Assembly (NCBI RefSeq): GCF_024295625.1
Contig: NZ_JANCOJ010000002.1
Coordinates: 248,001-312,000 of the forward strand
Direction: 5' to 3'
Source of the DNA: Streptococcus sp. CF8_St5-11
GTDB lineage: Bacteria; Bacillota; Bacilli; Lactobacillales; Streptococcaceae
Length of the DNA: 64,000 bases
The position numbers were made by a program, and so were the translations under genes. Position 1 is the first letter of the stretch, and each line of letters starts with the position of its first letter. Shown one piece after another: positions 43,469-52,418 of the stretch. The notes under the pieces are model-generated. The model did no database searches. It was not told the DNA's origin and was given only the letters and a program-made list of their open reading frames with translations.

Positions 43469-44272
43469 ATGTCAAAATACAATTGGGATGAGAGACACAT
43501 CATTACTTTTCCTGAAGAAAAGGTGGTCCTATCGACCAAAGATTTGCATGTCTATTATGGAACGAACGAGTCCATAAAAGGCGTCGACATGCAGTTTGAA
43601 AAGAATAAGATTACAGCCTTGATCGGTCCTTCAGGATCTGGGAAATCAACCTACCTTCGTAGTTTGAACCGGATGAATGATACCATTGATATTGCGCGTG
43701 TAACGGGTGAAATTTGGTATGAAGGAATCGATGTCAATCGTCCAGATATCAATGTTTATGAAATGCGCAAGCATATTGGGATGGTTTTCCAACGACCCAA
43801 TCCTTTCGCCAAATCGATTTATAAAAACATCACCTTCCCGCATGAACGCGCTGGGGTGAAAGACAAGAAGATTTTGGACGAATTGGTCGAAACTTCTTTG
43901 AAACAGGCAGCCCTATGGGATCAGGTCAAGGATGACCTTCATAAATCAGCCTTGACACTTTCAGGTGGTCAACAGCAACGGCTATGTATCGCGCGGGCCA
44001 TCTCTGTGAAGCCAGATATCTTACTCATGGATGAGCCTGCTTCAGCGCTTGATCCGATCGCGACAGCGCAATTAGAAGAAACCATGCTTGAGTTGAAGAA
44101 GGATTATACCATTGTCATCGTGACCCACAGCATGCAACAAGCAGCCCGTGCTAGCGATTATACTGGTTTCTTCTACCTTGGGAACCTCATCGAGTACGAT
44201 AAGACTTCGAATATTTTCCAAAATGCGAAATTGCAATCGACCAACGATTATGTATCGGGTCACTTTGGATAA
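43469..44272 (+). CDS. pstB: phosphate ABC transporter ATPase PstB (first copy)
   Basis: 267 residues. Walker [11 protein letters not shown]-loop GMVFQRPNPF, signature [14 protein letters not shown], Walker B ILLMDEPASALDP, and the canonical switch histidine in VTHSMQQAARASD. The N-terminal extension MSKYNWDERHIITFPEEK is absent from the second copy. The two ATPases may form a heterodimer or alternate. SD AAAGGAGAAG. Confidence 0.95.
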   Translation: MSKYNWDERHIITFPEEKVVLSTKDLHVYYGTNESIKGVDMQFEKNKITALIGPSGSGKSTYLRSLNRMNDTIDIARVTGEIWYEGIDVNRPDINVYEMRKHIGMVFQRPNPFAKSIYKNITFPHERAGVKDKKILDELVETSLKQAALWDQVKDDLHKSALTLSGGQQQRLCIARAISVKPDILLMDEPASALDPIATAQLEETMLELKKDYTIVIVTHSMQQAARASDYTGFFYLGNLIEYDKTSNIFQNAKLQSTNDYVSGHFG

Positions 44273-44301
44273 AGTAAAATGACAACAAAAAGGAAAATAG
44301 A

Positions 44302-45060
44302 ATGACAGAACCAATTTTGCAAGTCAAGGACTTGTCGGTTTATTACAATAAAAAGAAGGCTCTAAATAGCGTCTCCTTGGACTTTGCTCCAAAGGAGATT
44401 ACAGCCTTGATTGGTCCTTCAGGATCAGGGAAATCTACCCTTTTAAAAGCCATTAACCGCATGGGTGACCTCAACCATGAGGTCACCACCACAGGAACCA
44501 TCCTCTACAATGGACATAATATCTACGGACCACGGACCGATACGGTCGAATTGCGTAAGGAAATCGGAATGGTCTTCCAACAGCCCAATCCTTTCCCAAT
44601 GTCCATTTATGATAATGTGACCTATGGTTTGATGATTAATGGTGTCAAGGACAAGGCTGTCTTGGACGAAGCAGTTGAAACCTCTTTGAAACGCGCGTCC
44701 ATCTGGGATGAAGTCAAGGATCGCCTGCATGATTCAGCGATCGGACTTTCCGGTGGTCAGCAGCAGCGGGTCTGTGTGGCGCGGGTCCTTGCGACCAGTC
44801 CAAAGATTATTCTTTTGGATGAGCCAACTTCAGCGCTGGATCCAATTTCAGCTGGGAAGATTGAAGAAACCTTGTATGGACTAAAAGACCGCTACACCAT
44901 GCTCTTGGTGACACGCTCCATGCAACAAGCAAGTCGGATTTCCGATAAAACAGCCTTTTTCTTGGATGGCGATTTGATCGAGTACAATGACACCAATGAA
45001 ATGTTCTTGAACCCAGCTAAGAAAGAAACAGAAGACTATGTCTCTGGTAAATTTGGATAG
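44302..45060 (+). CDS. pstB: phosphate ABC transporter ATPase PstB (second copy), switch-His replaced
   Basis: 252 residues. Walker [10 protein letters not shown] (38-46), signature [14 protein letters not shown] (149-162) and Walker [14 protein letters not shown] are intact, but the H-loop reads VTRSMQQAS: Arg205 stands where the catalytic switch His normally is. The first PstB keeps His. An asymmetric pair with one weak site is suggested. The gap to the first copy is 29 bases; phoU follows after 12. Confidence 0.94.
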   Translation: MTEPILQVKDLSVYYNKKKALNSVSLDFAPKEITALIGPSGSGKSTLLKAINRMGDLNHEVTTTGTILYNGHNIYGPRTDTVELRKEIGMVFQQPNPFPMSIYDNVTYGLMINGVKDKAVLDEAVETSLKRASIWDEVKDRLHDSAIGLSGGQQQRVCVARVLATSPKIILLDEPTSALDPISAGKIEETLYGLKDRYTMLLVTRSMQQASRISDKTAFFLDGDLIEYNDTNEMFLNPAKKETEDYVSGKFG

Positions 45061-45072
45061 GAAGAAAATAAA

Positions 45073-45726
45073 ATGTTACGAGTTCAATTTGAAGAAGATT
45101 TAGAGAAGTTGCATAACCAGTTTTATGCAATGGGAAATGAAGTGTTGAGTCAGATCAACCGTACGGTTCGTGCTTTCGTGACCCATGACCGTGAATTGGC
45201 CCGTCAGGTCATCGAAGATGATGCGGAGATCAACGAATACGAAGTGAAGCTAGAGCGTAAGTCTTTTGAGATTATCGCCCTTCAACAGCCGGTTTCACAA
45301 GACCTTCGTGTCGTGATGACCGTCTTAAAAGCAGTTTCTGACTTGGAGCGGATGGGGGACCACGCAGTATCGATTGCCAAGGCAACGATTCGCATGAAAG
45401 GGGAAGTCCGTATCCAATCTGTTGAGGAAGAAATCAGCAAGATGGGCCGTGAAGTCAAAGATTTTGTTGAAGCGACACTAGATGTTTACCTCAAAGGCGA
45501 TGTGGATTTGGCCTATGAAGTTGCTTCACGAGATGAAGTCATCAACCATTACTTCGATAGCATCCAAGAATTAGCAACAGAAGAAATTCGGAAAAATCCA
45601 GAGTCCATCGTGACGGGACGTGATTATTTCCAAGTGATCAACTTCTTGGAACGCATCGGAGATTATGCAAAAAATATCTGTGAATGGGTAGTTTACTTTG
45701 AAACAGGTAAAATTATCGAAATGTAA
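45073..45726 (+). CDS. phoU: phosphate uptake regulator PhoU
   Basis: 217 residues, all-helical with two PhoU repeats (about 20-105 and 120-210); SDLERMGDHAVSIAK and NFLERIGDYAKNICE are the metal-binding repeats (E/DRxGDxA). It damps phosphate uptake through the Pst system and signals to the Pho two-component system. Last gene of the pst operon, with a terminator 25 bases downstream. Confidence 0.95.
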   Translation: MLRVQFEEDLEKLHNQFYAMGNEVLSQINRTVRAFVTHDRELARQVIEDDAEINEYEVKLERKSFEIIALQQPVSQDLRVVMTVLKAVSDLERMGDHAVSIAKATIRMKGEVRIQSVEEEISKMGREVKDFVEATLDVYLKGDVDLAYEVASRDEVINHYFDSIQELATEEIRKNPESIVTGRDYFQVINFLERIGDYAKNICEWVVYFETGKIIEM

Positions 45727-45749
45727 GATCATGGAGTCTTTTCGATCTC

Positions 45750-45779
45750 AGACAGGCATTGTCATGCTTGTCTTTTCTT
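45750..45779 (+). terminator. terminator of pst operon
   Basis: AGACAGGCAT, loop TGTC, ATGCTTGTCT then TTTCTTTT; a 10-bp stem including one G-T pair. Confidence 0.85.
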
Positions 45780-45793
45780 TTATCCCAACTTTG

Positions 45794-45802
45794 TGATAAA
45801 AT
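45794..45802 (+). promoter_or_regulatory. extended -10 promoter of pepN
   Basis: TGATAAAAT at 45794-45802, 54 bases before pepN. Confidence 0.6.
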
Positions 45803-45856
45803 AGTTTTATTAGGGCTTTTGATTAGAAAAGCGTGAAACATTTAAAGGAGGAAATT

Positions 45857-48400
45857 ATGCAAGCAGTTGCACATTTTGCAGAAACATTCGTTCCAGAACA
45901 TTATGAAGTGTTTTTGGATTTAAGTCGTAAAACTAAGACCTTTAGCGGTCGTGTGATGATCACAGGTCAAGCCAAGGCGGACAAGATCTCGCTTCATCAA
46001 AAGGATTTGACCATTGAAACAGTAGAAGTAGCAGGTCAAGCACGTCCATTTACGGTTGATGATGCCAATGAAGCAGTCTATGTTGAATTGGAAGGCACAG
46101 GTCAAGTGACAGTTACCCTGACCTATTCTGGTAAGATCACAGACAATATGACAGGGATTTACCCATCTTACTACAGCCTTGATGGCGTGAAGAAGGAAGT
46201 CCTCTCAACTCAGTTTGAGAGCCATTTTGCGCGTGAAGCTTTTCCAAGTGTGGACGAGCCTGAAGCTAAAGCAACGTTCGATCTTTCTTTGAAATTTGAC
46301 CAAGAAGAAGGTGAAATTGCCCTTTCAAATATGCCTGAAATCGATGTGGAAAACCGCAAAGAAACAGGAATTTGGAAATTTGCTACGACTCCACGGATGT
46401 CTTCTTACCTCCTTGCCTTTGCAGCTGGAGATCTTCAAGGAGTGACAGCTAAGACCAAGAATGGAACCCTAGTCGGTGTCTACTCTACCAAAGCTCACCC
46501 ATTAGAAAACTTGGACTTCTCATTGGATATTGCCGTTCGTGCTATTGAATTTTATGAAGACTACTATGGCGTGAGGTATCCAATCCCTCAATCCCTTCAT
46601 ATCGCCCTTCCAGACTTCTCTTCAGGAGCGATGGAAAACTGGGGCTTGGTAACCTACCGTGAAGTCTACCTTCTAGTAGATGAAAACTCTACGGCCCAAA
46701 GCCGTCAAACAGTAGCCTTGGTGGTGGCTCACGAATTGGCTCACCAATGGTTCGGAAACCTCGTGACCATGAAATGGTGGGATGATCTCTGGTTGAATGA
46801 AAGCTTTGCCAACATGATGGAATATGTATCTGTCAATGCCATCGAACCAAGCTGGAATATCTTTGAAGACTTCCAAACAACAGGTGTTCCATTGGCTTTG
46901 AAACGCGATGCAACCGATGGGGTTCAATCTGTCCATGTGGAAGTCAAACACCCTGATGAAATCAATACTCTTTTTGACCCTGCCATCGTCTATGCGAAGG
47001 GAAGCCGTCTCATGCATATGCTCCGTCGCTGGTTAGGAGATGACGCATTCCGTAAAGGTCTCAAGGCTTACTTTGAAAAACACCAATACGGCAATACTAT
47101 TGGACGTGACCTTTGGAATGCCCTAGGTGATGCATCTGGCCGTGATGTAGCAGCCTTCATGGATTCTTGGTTGGAACAACCTGGTTATCCAGTTCTTACA
47201 GCAGTGGTAGAAAATGATACCTTGAAGATCAGCCAAAAACAATTCTTCATCGGAGAACATGAAGACCAAGGCCGTCAATGGGTGGTGCCATTGAACAGCA
47301 ACTGGTCTGGTATTCCAGATACACTTGAAACAGAAACCCTTGAAATCCCAGGTTATGCTGCCCTTGCTGCTGCAAATAGTGAATCGCTTCGTTTCAATAC
47401 GGAAAATACAGCCCACTACATTACCGATTACCAAGGAGAGCTCTTGGATGCGATTGTAGACAACATGGCTTCCTTGGATAACTTGAGCAAGCAACAAATC
47501 CTTCAAGAACGCCGTCTCTTGGCAGAAAGTGGTGTCATCTCTTATGCAAGTCTCTTGCCAGTCATCGAGAAATTGACCCAAGAAACGTCTTATTTGGTTG
47601 TATCTGCAGTTTCATCAATTCTTCAAGGGCTCAGCCTCTTTGTGGATGAAGGGACGGAAGTAGAAGCAGCTTATAAGAAGTTGCTCGTGACCTTCAACCA
47701 ATTCAACTTTGAACGCCTTGGTTTTGAACCAAAAGCCGGAGAAGCGGATGAAGATGAAATGGTTCGTCAATTGGTTATTTCAAATATGATCAAGGGAGAC
47801 GATGCCAAAGCAAGCGCCAAAGCAAGTGAAATCTATGCAGCCCATGCAGAGGATATCAGCAAGCTTCCAGCCGCTATTCGTTTGCAAATCTTGATTAACC
47901 AAATCAAACACCATGAAAACAAAGAATTGACTGATTTGTACTTGAACACTTATGCCCAAGCGACAGATGGCAACTTCAAGCGTCAATTGTCTACAGCTCT
48001 GGCTTATACAACCGATGCAGACACTGTTGAAAAGATTTTGACAGAGTGGAAGAACAAGGATGTTGTGAAACCACAAGACTTGGCAATGAGTTGGTATTTC
48101 ACCTTCTTACACCATGAGTTCACCCAAGAATCTGCCTGGACTTGGGCGCGTGAAAATTGGGAATGGGTCAAAGCAGCTCTTGGCGGAGACATGAGCTTTG
48201 ACAAGTTTGTCATTTACCCAGCCAATACCTTCAAAACAGCAGAGCGCTTAGCAGAATTCAAAGCTTTCTTTGAACCACAATTGTCTGATATGGCTATCAG
48301 CCGAAACATCAGCATGGGAATCAAGGAAATCGCAGCACGTGTGGATTTAATCCAACGGGAAAAAGCAGCAGTAGAAGCCGCTATCCTTGCGACAAAATAG
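45857..48400 (+). CDS. pepN: aminopeptidase N (lysyl/alanyl aminopeptidase)
   Basis: 847 residues from ATG 45857, six bases after AAAGGAGG; the in-frame upstream ATG/GTG region lacks an SD. M1 zinc metallopeptidase: substrate-anchoring GAMEN (about 257-261), zinc site HELAHQWFGN (about 292-301) with the third ligand in NESFAN, then the long helical C-terminal domain. It frees N-terminal residues (Lys, Arg, Ala, Leu) from peptides in the cytosol for amino acid supply. In pneumococcus pepN also lies next to ciaRH; here bioY and a small membrane protein gene intervene. Confidence 0.96.
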   Translation: MQAVAHFAETFVPEHYEVFLDLSRKTKTFSGRVMITGQAKADKISLHQKDLTIETVEVAGQARPFTVDDANEAVYVELEGTGQVTVTLTYSGKITDNMTGIYPSYYSLDGVKKEVLSTQFESHFAREAFPSVDEPEAKATFDLSLKFDQEEGEIALSNMPEIDVENRKETGIWKFATTPRMSSYLLAFAAGDLQGVTAKTKNGTLVGVYSTKAHPLENLDFSLDIAVRAIEFYEDYYGVRYPIPQSLHIALPDFSSGAMENWGLVTYREVYLLVDENSTAQSRQTVALVVAHELAHQWFGNLVTMKWWDDLWLNESFANMMEYVSVNAIEPSWNIFEDFQTTGVPLALKRDATDGVQSVHVEVKHPDEINTLFDPAIVYAKGSRLMHMLRRWLGDDAFRKGLKAYFEKHQYGNTIGRDLWNALGDASGRDVAAFMDSWLEQPGYPVLTAVVENDTLKISQKQFFIGEHEDQGRQWVVPLNSNWSGIPDTLETETLEIPGYAALAAANSESLRFNTENTAHYITDYQGELLDAIVDNMASLDNLSKQQILQERRLLAESGVISYASLLPVIEKLTQETSYLVVSAVSSILQGLSLFVDEGTEVEAAYKKLLVTFNQFNFERLGFEPKAGEADEDEMVRQLVISNMIKGDDAKASAKASEIYAAHAEDISKLPAAIRLQILINQIKHHENKELTDLYLNTYAQATDGNFKRQLSTALAYTTDADTVEKILTEWKNKDVVKPQDLAMSWYFTFLHHEFTQESAWTWARENWEWVKAALGGDMSFDKFVIYPANTFKTAERLAEFKAFFEPQLSDMAISRNISMGIKEIAARVDLIQREKAAVEAAILATK

Positions 48401-48404
48401 ATTT

Positions 48405-48441
48405 AAAAAAATCGGTACAGAAATTTCTGTATCGATTTTTT
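48405..48441. terminator. bidirectional terminator between pepN and bioY
   Basis: AAAAAAATCGGTACAG, loop AAATTT, CTGTATCGATTTTTT; a long stem with one G-T pair and A/T runs on both sides. Confidence 0.9.
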
Positions 48442-48456
48442 AGTGGACTTTGTATC

Positions 48457-48990
48457 TTATTTGAAATACCAGTGGTGTTTGAGGCTGGCAAAAATTGCCT
48501 TGCTGGTGATCGTGATGATGACCAGTTTGATGAGGTCAGCAAGGATAAAGGGAGCGACGACCAAAGTAAATGCTTTTTGGAGATCGGTATGCGTGACCAG
48601 CATAAAGCCGATAGCTCCTGACACAAAGAGGAGAGCACTACTGAGGAGATTGGCCAAAAAGATAGTGACAAGGCTGGATTTAGCACTCGTGAACAGAGAC
48701 GTGATCCATGCTCGGAATGGGAAGAAGAGGAGGAAACCAGCAGTAGGACCAAGGAAATGCGAAGCGCCACCAGCACCGCCGGCAAATATTGGAAAACCTA
48801 AGAAGCCTAAAAGTAGGTAGAGACAGACTGTGACAAAGGCATGGCTGGGTTTATAGATGGTCCCGATGATCCCGATCATGAGTGTCTGCAGGGTCAAAGG
48901 AATTGGACCAAAGGGAATGGTGAATTGAGATAGGACGGAGATCATGGCCACTCCAATGGAGATGAGAACTAAGGGAAAGATTTTCTTCAT
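48457..48990 (-). CDS. bioY: biotin transporter substrate-binding component BioY
   Basis: 177 residues, six membrane helices. Family signatures: FTIPFGPIPLTLQTL (biotin-binding N-terminal loop), GxxxGxPIFAGGAGG and LGPTAGFL. It is the S component of an energy-coupling factor transporter; the shared ECF ATPases lie elsewhere. A BirA-type operator covers its promoter and ribosome-binding region (48991-49026), so biotin should repress it. It is convergent with pepN. Confidence 0.93.
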   Translation of the reverse strand: MKKIFPLVLISIGVAMISVLSQFTIPFGPIPLTLQTLMIGIIGTIYKPSHAFVTVCLYLLLGFLGFPIFAGGAGGASHFLGPTAGFLLFFPFRAWITSLFTSAKSSLVTIFLANLLSSALLFVSGAIGFMLVTHTDLQKAFTLVVAPFILADLIKLVIITITSKAIFASLKHHWYFK

Positions 48991-49026
48991 AACAGTTAAC
49001 CTCGTATTTATTTTATGGTAACTATT
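48991..49026 (-). promoter_or_regulatory. BirA operator of bioY
   Basis: AACAGTTAACC (48991-49001), a 15-base spacer, GGTAACTATT (49017-49026): an inverted repeat closely matching the GTTAACC-N15-GGTTAAC biotin operator of Firmicutes, with one base missing in the second arm. It overlaps the bioY -10 and SD. Confidence 0.75.
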
Positions 49027-49052
49027 CTACAATAAGGGGTTCATCCTGTCAA
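49024..49052 (-). promoter_or_regulatory. promoter of bioY
   Basis: On the minus strand consensus TTGACA (49052-49047), 17-base spacer, TAGAAT (49029-49024), partly inside the operator. Confidence 0.85.
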
Positions 49053-49076
49053 TAGCCCACGCTTGTTTTAGGATTT

Positions 49077-49120
49077 TTTAAGTAAAAATTTAGGCAGGCT
49101 TAAGACTCCTGAAGTATAAT
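49077..49120 (+). promoter_or_regulatory. promoter with possible CiaR half-sites
   Basis: TATAAT at 49115-49120. Upstream, TTTAAG (49077), ATTTAG (49088) and CTTAAG (49099) recur at exactly 11-base steps, resembling the CiaR direct repeat TTTAAG-N5-TTTAAG. The match is imperfect, and spacing to the -10 is not the classical one. Candidate only. Confidence 0.4.
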
Positions 49121-49195
49121 CGCCTTACTAAAGGATCGAGCTCCCTTTAAATTTTAAAAGACAAGTACTTGTACAAAAAGATAAAAGGTAAAAAG

Positions 49196-49738
49196 ATGAA
49201 TCAAAAAGAAACAAAACAAGTAGTCGAAACGCAAGAATCCAAAGAAAAAATGGTTGTCCTAAAACGAAGTCCTAAGTGGTGGATTGGCATAGCAGCAGTT
49301 GGTGGATTGTTGGTCGGTGCTGGAAGTGGCTTTGGTGTCGGTGTCATCGCTTCACAATCTTCTAATAACCAACAATTTTCTCAACCGGTTCAAACGGGTC
49401 AAAACCAAGGAACCAATCAGCAACAAAATAGTCAAAATGGCCATGCTTCACAAGGAAACCAGCAAAATGGTGGCCTACAGGACGGCGGTCCTCAAGGCGG
49501 TGGTCCTCAAGGTGGTGGCCAAGGAAATGGTGGTCCACAAGGCGGTGGTCCTGGTCAGATGCCACAGGAAGGCAATGGTGGCCCTCAAGGAAATGGTCCA
49601 GAAAATGGCATGAACCAATTTGGCGGACAACAAGAAGGGCACCAGGATTCCTCTAACAAGTCCAACAAAAAGAAAGCGAAGAATAAAAACAAGACAAGTG
49701 ACAGTCAAAGTAACAAGGAAAACACGACAAACTCATAA
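49196..49738 (+). CDS. membrane-anchored Gly/Gln/Pro-rich protein upstream of ciaRH (CiaX-like position)
   Basis: 180 residues from ATG 49196 (AAAGGT about 6-7 bases upstream). A charged cytoplasmic N-terminus (about 1-26) leads to a glycine-rich membrane helix (about 28-53, with GxxxG spacings), then an extended low-complexity exterior made of N/Q/G/P blocks with GGPQGGGPQGGG-type repeats, and a Lys-rich then Asn/Thr/Ser tail. No enzyme domain is visible. It lies directly before ciaR, the position of ciaX in S. mutans, a small extracellular modulator of CiaRH; sequence similarity to CiaX is not evident to me. It may interact with the CiaH sensor domain or the wall. Confidence 0.75.
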   Translation: MNQKETKQVVETQESKEKMVVLKRSPKWWIGIAAVGGLLVGAGSGFGVGVIASQSSNNQQFSQPVQTGQNQGTNQQQNSQNGHASQGNQQNGGLQDGGPQGGGPQGGGQGNGGPQGGGPGQMPQEGNGGPQGNGPENGMNQFGGQQEGHQDSSNKSNKKKAKNKNKTSDSQSNKENTTNS

Positions 49739-49811
49739 AATAATCTTCCTCAGGCAGACTGAATTTGCTAGTAAAACAAGATTCGAAACTATAGGAAATG
49801 AAGTAAAGTCG

Positions 49812-49820
49812 TGTTATAAT
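49812..49820 (+). promoter_or_regulatory. extended -10 promoter of ciaRH
   Basis: TGTTATAAT; the leader before ciaR would be about 46 nt. No CiaR repeat is visible here. Confidence 0.7.
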
Positions 49821-49872
49821 GATTAAGAATAGATTAGAAAGACTCACTCAGGAAAGAGAAGAGGAAGCCACG

Positions 49873-50553
49873 ATGATTAAAATTCTATTGGTCGAAGATG
49901 ACCTTGGTTTATCAAATTCAGTATTTGATTTTTTAGATGATTTTGCGGACGTCATGCAGGTCTTTGACGGAGAAGAAGGTCTTTACGAAGCAGAGAGCGG
50001 TATCTATGATTTGATTCTGCTGGACCTCATGCTTCCTGAAAAAGACGGATTCCATGTCTTAAAAGAGTTGCGTGAAAAAGGCGTGACAACCCCTGTTTTG
50101 ATCATGACAGCTAAAGAAAGTCTGGATGACAAAGGGCATGGATTTGAGCTAGGAGCAGACGATTACCTCACTAAGCCTTTCTATCTTGAAGAGCTTAAGA
50201 TGCGGATTCAAGCTCTCTTGAAGCGTTCAGGGAAGGTCAATGAAAATACCCTCAATTATGGCAATTTAAAGGTTAATTTATCCACTAATTCGACTTACGT
50301 GGACGATAAGGAAGTAGAACTTCTTGGGAAGGAATTTGATCTTTTGGTCTATTTCCTTCAAAACCAAAATGTCATCCTTCCAAAGACCCAGATCTTCGAT
50401 CGTCTCTGGGGCTTTGATAGTGACACAACCATCTCAGTGGTTGAAGTCTATGTTTCAAAAATCCGTAAGAAATTAAAAGGAACAGATTTTGTTGAGAGCT
50501 TGCAAACATTACGCAGTGTGGGGTATATCTTAAAAGATGCTAACAAGGATTAA
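49873..50553 (+). CDS. ciaR: response regulator CiaR
   Basis: 226 residues from ATG 49873 (AGAGGAAG about 8 bases upstream); the longer frame from 49819 lies over the promoter. OmpR/PhoB type: receiver domain with acidic pocket E8-D9-D10 and phosphoacceptor D51 ([12 protein letters not shown]), K in TKPFY, then a winged-helix domain ([16 protein letters not shown]). It follows pneumococcal CiaR very closely. It controls htrA, the cia-dependent small RNAs, competence and beta-lactam tolerance. Its end overlaps ciaH by 17 bases. Confidence 0.96.
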   Translation: MIKILLVEDDLGLSNSVFDFLDDFADVMQVFDGEEGLYEAESGIYDLILLDLMLPEKDGFHVLKELREKGVTTPVLIMTAKESLDDKGHGFELGADDYLTKPFYLEELKMRIQALLKRSGKVNENTLNYGNLKVNLSTNSTYVDDKEVELLGKEFDLLVYFLQNQNVILPKTQIFDRLWGFDSDTTISVVEVYVSKIRKKLKGTDFVESLQTLRSVGYILKDANKD

Positions 50554-51895
50554 GAAAACAGTCGGAGAAGATGACTTTTCTTACTTCATCCGATATTTTG
50601 GTCTCTTCACCTTGATATTCTCAGCCATGACCTTAATTATTATTCAGGTCATGCGCTCGAGTCTCTATACAACCGTCGATGAGAACCTCAGGACTCTCAG
50701 TCAGGATCCATACTCACTTGTAGCTATTGCTTATCGAGATCAGCGACAATCAACTAATAAAGATGATGATAACGATCATGGGATGATGTTACCTGACCAT
50801 GACAAATCAGAACCTAAAGGAGATGTCACATCGAATACCACTGTTGTTTTGCTCAATAAAAAATACGAAAACTTGACAACTGGTAACGGGTTTCTAAACT
50901 TTAAAACAGTGACGTTTGGCCGAAAACTTCTCAATAAGGTTTCTCAGCTTCAAATTACCAATAGCTATGGGAAAAAAGAAAGTTATCGGGCCTATATGGC
51001 AGAGTTGAGTCTATCTGATGATGAAGATGAAAGTAATATCAAGTATGCGGTCATCATGACCAATATTAGTCAGCTAGAGCAGACCAGTGAGGAACATGAA
51101 AGCCAGATCGCTCTTGTCATGATTTGCTTCTGGGGAATCTCCTTGTTTGCGAGTCTCTTCCTTGCCCGTCTCAGCGTTAAGCCGCTGCTTGAGAGTATGC
51201 AAAAGCAAAAGTCTTTTGTAGAAAATGCTTCTCATGAGTTGCGGACGCCTCTAGCAGTCTTACAAAATCGCCTCGAAACGCTTTTTAGAAAGCCTGAAGC
51301 GACCATTATGGAATCGAGCGAGAGCATTGCATCTAGCTTAGATGAAGTTCGAAATATGAAGCTCTTGACCACCAACCTTCTCAATATCGCCCGAAGAGAT
51401 GATGGCTTGAAGCCAGAGATGGAAGACATCGAACCAAGCTTTTTCGATCAGACCTTCTCGAATTTTGAGATCATTGCGGAAGAAAATGACAAAATCTTCC
51501 GAGGAGACAATCAGGTGGACAAAGTCATTTGTTCTGATAGAACGCTCCTCAAGCAATTGATGACCATTCTCTATGATAATGCCTTGAAATATACCGATGA
51601 AGATGGCGAGATCCAGTTTGAAGTCCAGTTGAAGGATAAAAATCTTCTTTTGAGGGTGCTGGATAATGGTCCAGGGATTCGAGATGAGGATAAGAAACGG
51701 ATCTTTGATCGTTTTTACCGCGTGGACAAGGCCAGAACCCGTCAAAAAGGTGGATTTGGTTTAGGGTTATCCCTTGCTAAGCAGATTGTAGAATCCTTCA
51801 AAGGAACCATCCAAGTCAAAGATAATAAACCCAAAGGGACCATCTTTGAAGTGAAATTATCCGTCAAGACGGAAAGTCGTAAAAAAAATCGTTGA
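50537..51895 (+). CDS. ciaH: sensor histidine kinase CiaH
   Basis: 452 residues. TM1 about 21-38 and TM2 about 191-212 enclose an extracellular sensor loop of about 150 residues; HAMP-like linker; phosphoacceptor H233 in [19 protein letters not shown]-binding N box [23 protein letters not shown] and [12 protein letters not shown]. The cytoplasmic part matches pneumococcal CiaH well, while the sensor loop diverges and holds acidic stretches (NKDDDNDHG about 74-82; SDDEDES about 160-166) that could bind cations. It pairs with CiaR. Confidence 0.95.
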   Translation: MLTRIKKTVGEDDFSYFIRYFGLFTLIFSAMTLIIIQVMRSSLYTTVDENLRTLSQDPYSLVAIAYRDQRQSTNKDDDNDHGMMLPDHDKSEPKGDVTSNTTVVLLNKKYENLTTGNGFLNFKTVTFGRKLLNKVSQLQITNSYGKKESYRAYMAELSLSDDEDESNIKYAVIMTNISQLEQTSEEHESQIALVMICFWGISLFASLFLARLSVKPLLESMQKQKSFVENASHELRTPLAVLQNRLETLFRKPEATIMESSESIASSLDEVRNMKLLTTNLLNIARRDDGLKPEMEDIEPSFFDQTFSNFEIIAEENDKIFRGDNQVDKVICSDRTLLKQLMTILYDNALKYTDEDGEIQFEVQLKDKNLLLRVLDNGPGIRDEDKKRIFDRFYRVDKARTRQKGGFGLGLSLAKQIVESFKGTIQVKDNKPKGTIFEVKLSVKTESRKKNR

Positions 51896-51927
51896 TAATT
51901 TTTTAAAAATAGAAAAGAGGAATACCT

Positions 51928-52308
51928 ATGAGTTCAAAAATGTTACACACTTGCCTTCGTGTGGAAAACTTAGAAAAATCAATCGCTTTTTACCAAGATG
52001 CATTTGGTTTTGAAGAAAAACGTCGGAAAGATTTCCCAGACTACAAGTTTACTATCGTGTACTTAGGCCTGCCTGGAGATGACTATGAGTTAGAATTGAC
52101 CTACAATTACGATCATGGTCCCTATGTGATCGGAGATGGCTATGCTCACGTTGCCTTGAGTACTCCTGATCTAGAAGGTTTGAATGCTGAACACAAGGCT
52201 AAAGGCTATGAAGTGACGGAACCAAAAGGTCTTCCAGGAACACAGCCGAATTACTATTTCGTTGTAGATCCAGATGGTTATAAGGTAGAAGTCATTCGCG
52301 AAAAATAA
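51928..52308 (+). CDS. gloA: lactoylglutathione lyase / glyoxalase I family
   Basis: 126 residues, VOC fold. N-terminal HTCLRVENLEKSIAFYQDAFGFEE with metal His7, then ELELTYNYDHGPY, GYAHVALS (His) and FVVDPDGYKVEVIREK (Glu), the four-ligand pattern of GloA. It detoxifies methylglyoxal from glycolysis. As streptococci differ in thiol use, the true thiol cofactor is uncertain. RBS AGAGGAAT; a GC-rich terminator follows. Confidence 0.93.
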   Translation: MSSKMLHTCLRVENLEKSIAFYQDAFGFEEKRRKDFPDYKFTIVYLGLPGDDYELELTYNYDHGPYVIGDGYAHVALSTPDLEGLNAEHKAKGYEVTEPKGLPGTQPNYYFVVDPDGYKVEVIREK

Positions 52309-52321
52309 GAGTGATTAAAAA

Positions 52322-52359
52322 TTAGGGCCGTTGTCGGCGACGACAGTCGGCCTCTTTTC
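52322..52359 (+). terminator. terminator of gloA
   Basis: GGCCG / CGGCC outer stem with inner TGTCG-GCGA-CGACA, followed by TCTTTT. Confidence 0.85.
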
Positions 52360-52403
52360 TATGAAACCATTTACAAAAAAGGAATGCTTTTTCGAGAGAA
52401 ATT

Positions 52404-52412
52404 TGCTATAAT
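52404..52412 (+). promoter_or_regulatory. extended -10 promoter of pgdA (leaderless)
   Basis: TGCTATAAT is a perfect extended -10; only six bases separate it from the pgdA ATG, so transcription should start at or next to the AUG. There is no room for an SD. Confidence 0.72.
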
Positions 52413-52418
52413 AAAGTA

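Noticed and set aside
47123-47581. Antisense ORFs inside pepN, dnaE, obg and others
   Set aside because: They mirror codon bias of strongly expressed sense genes and lack SD, promoters and recognisable domains.
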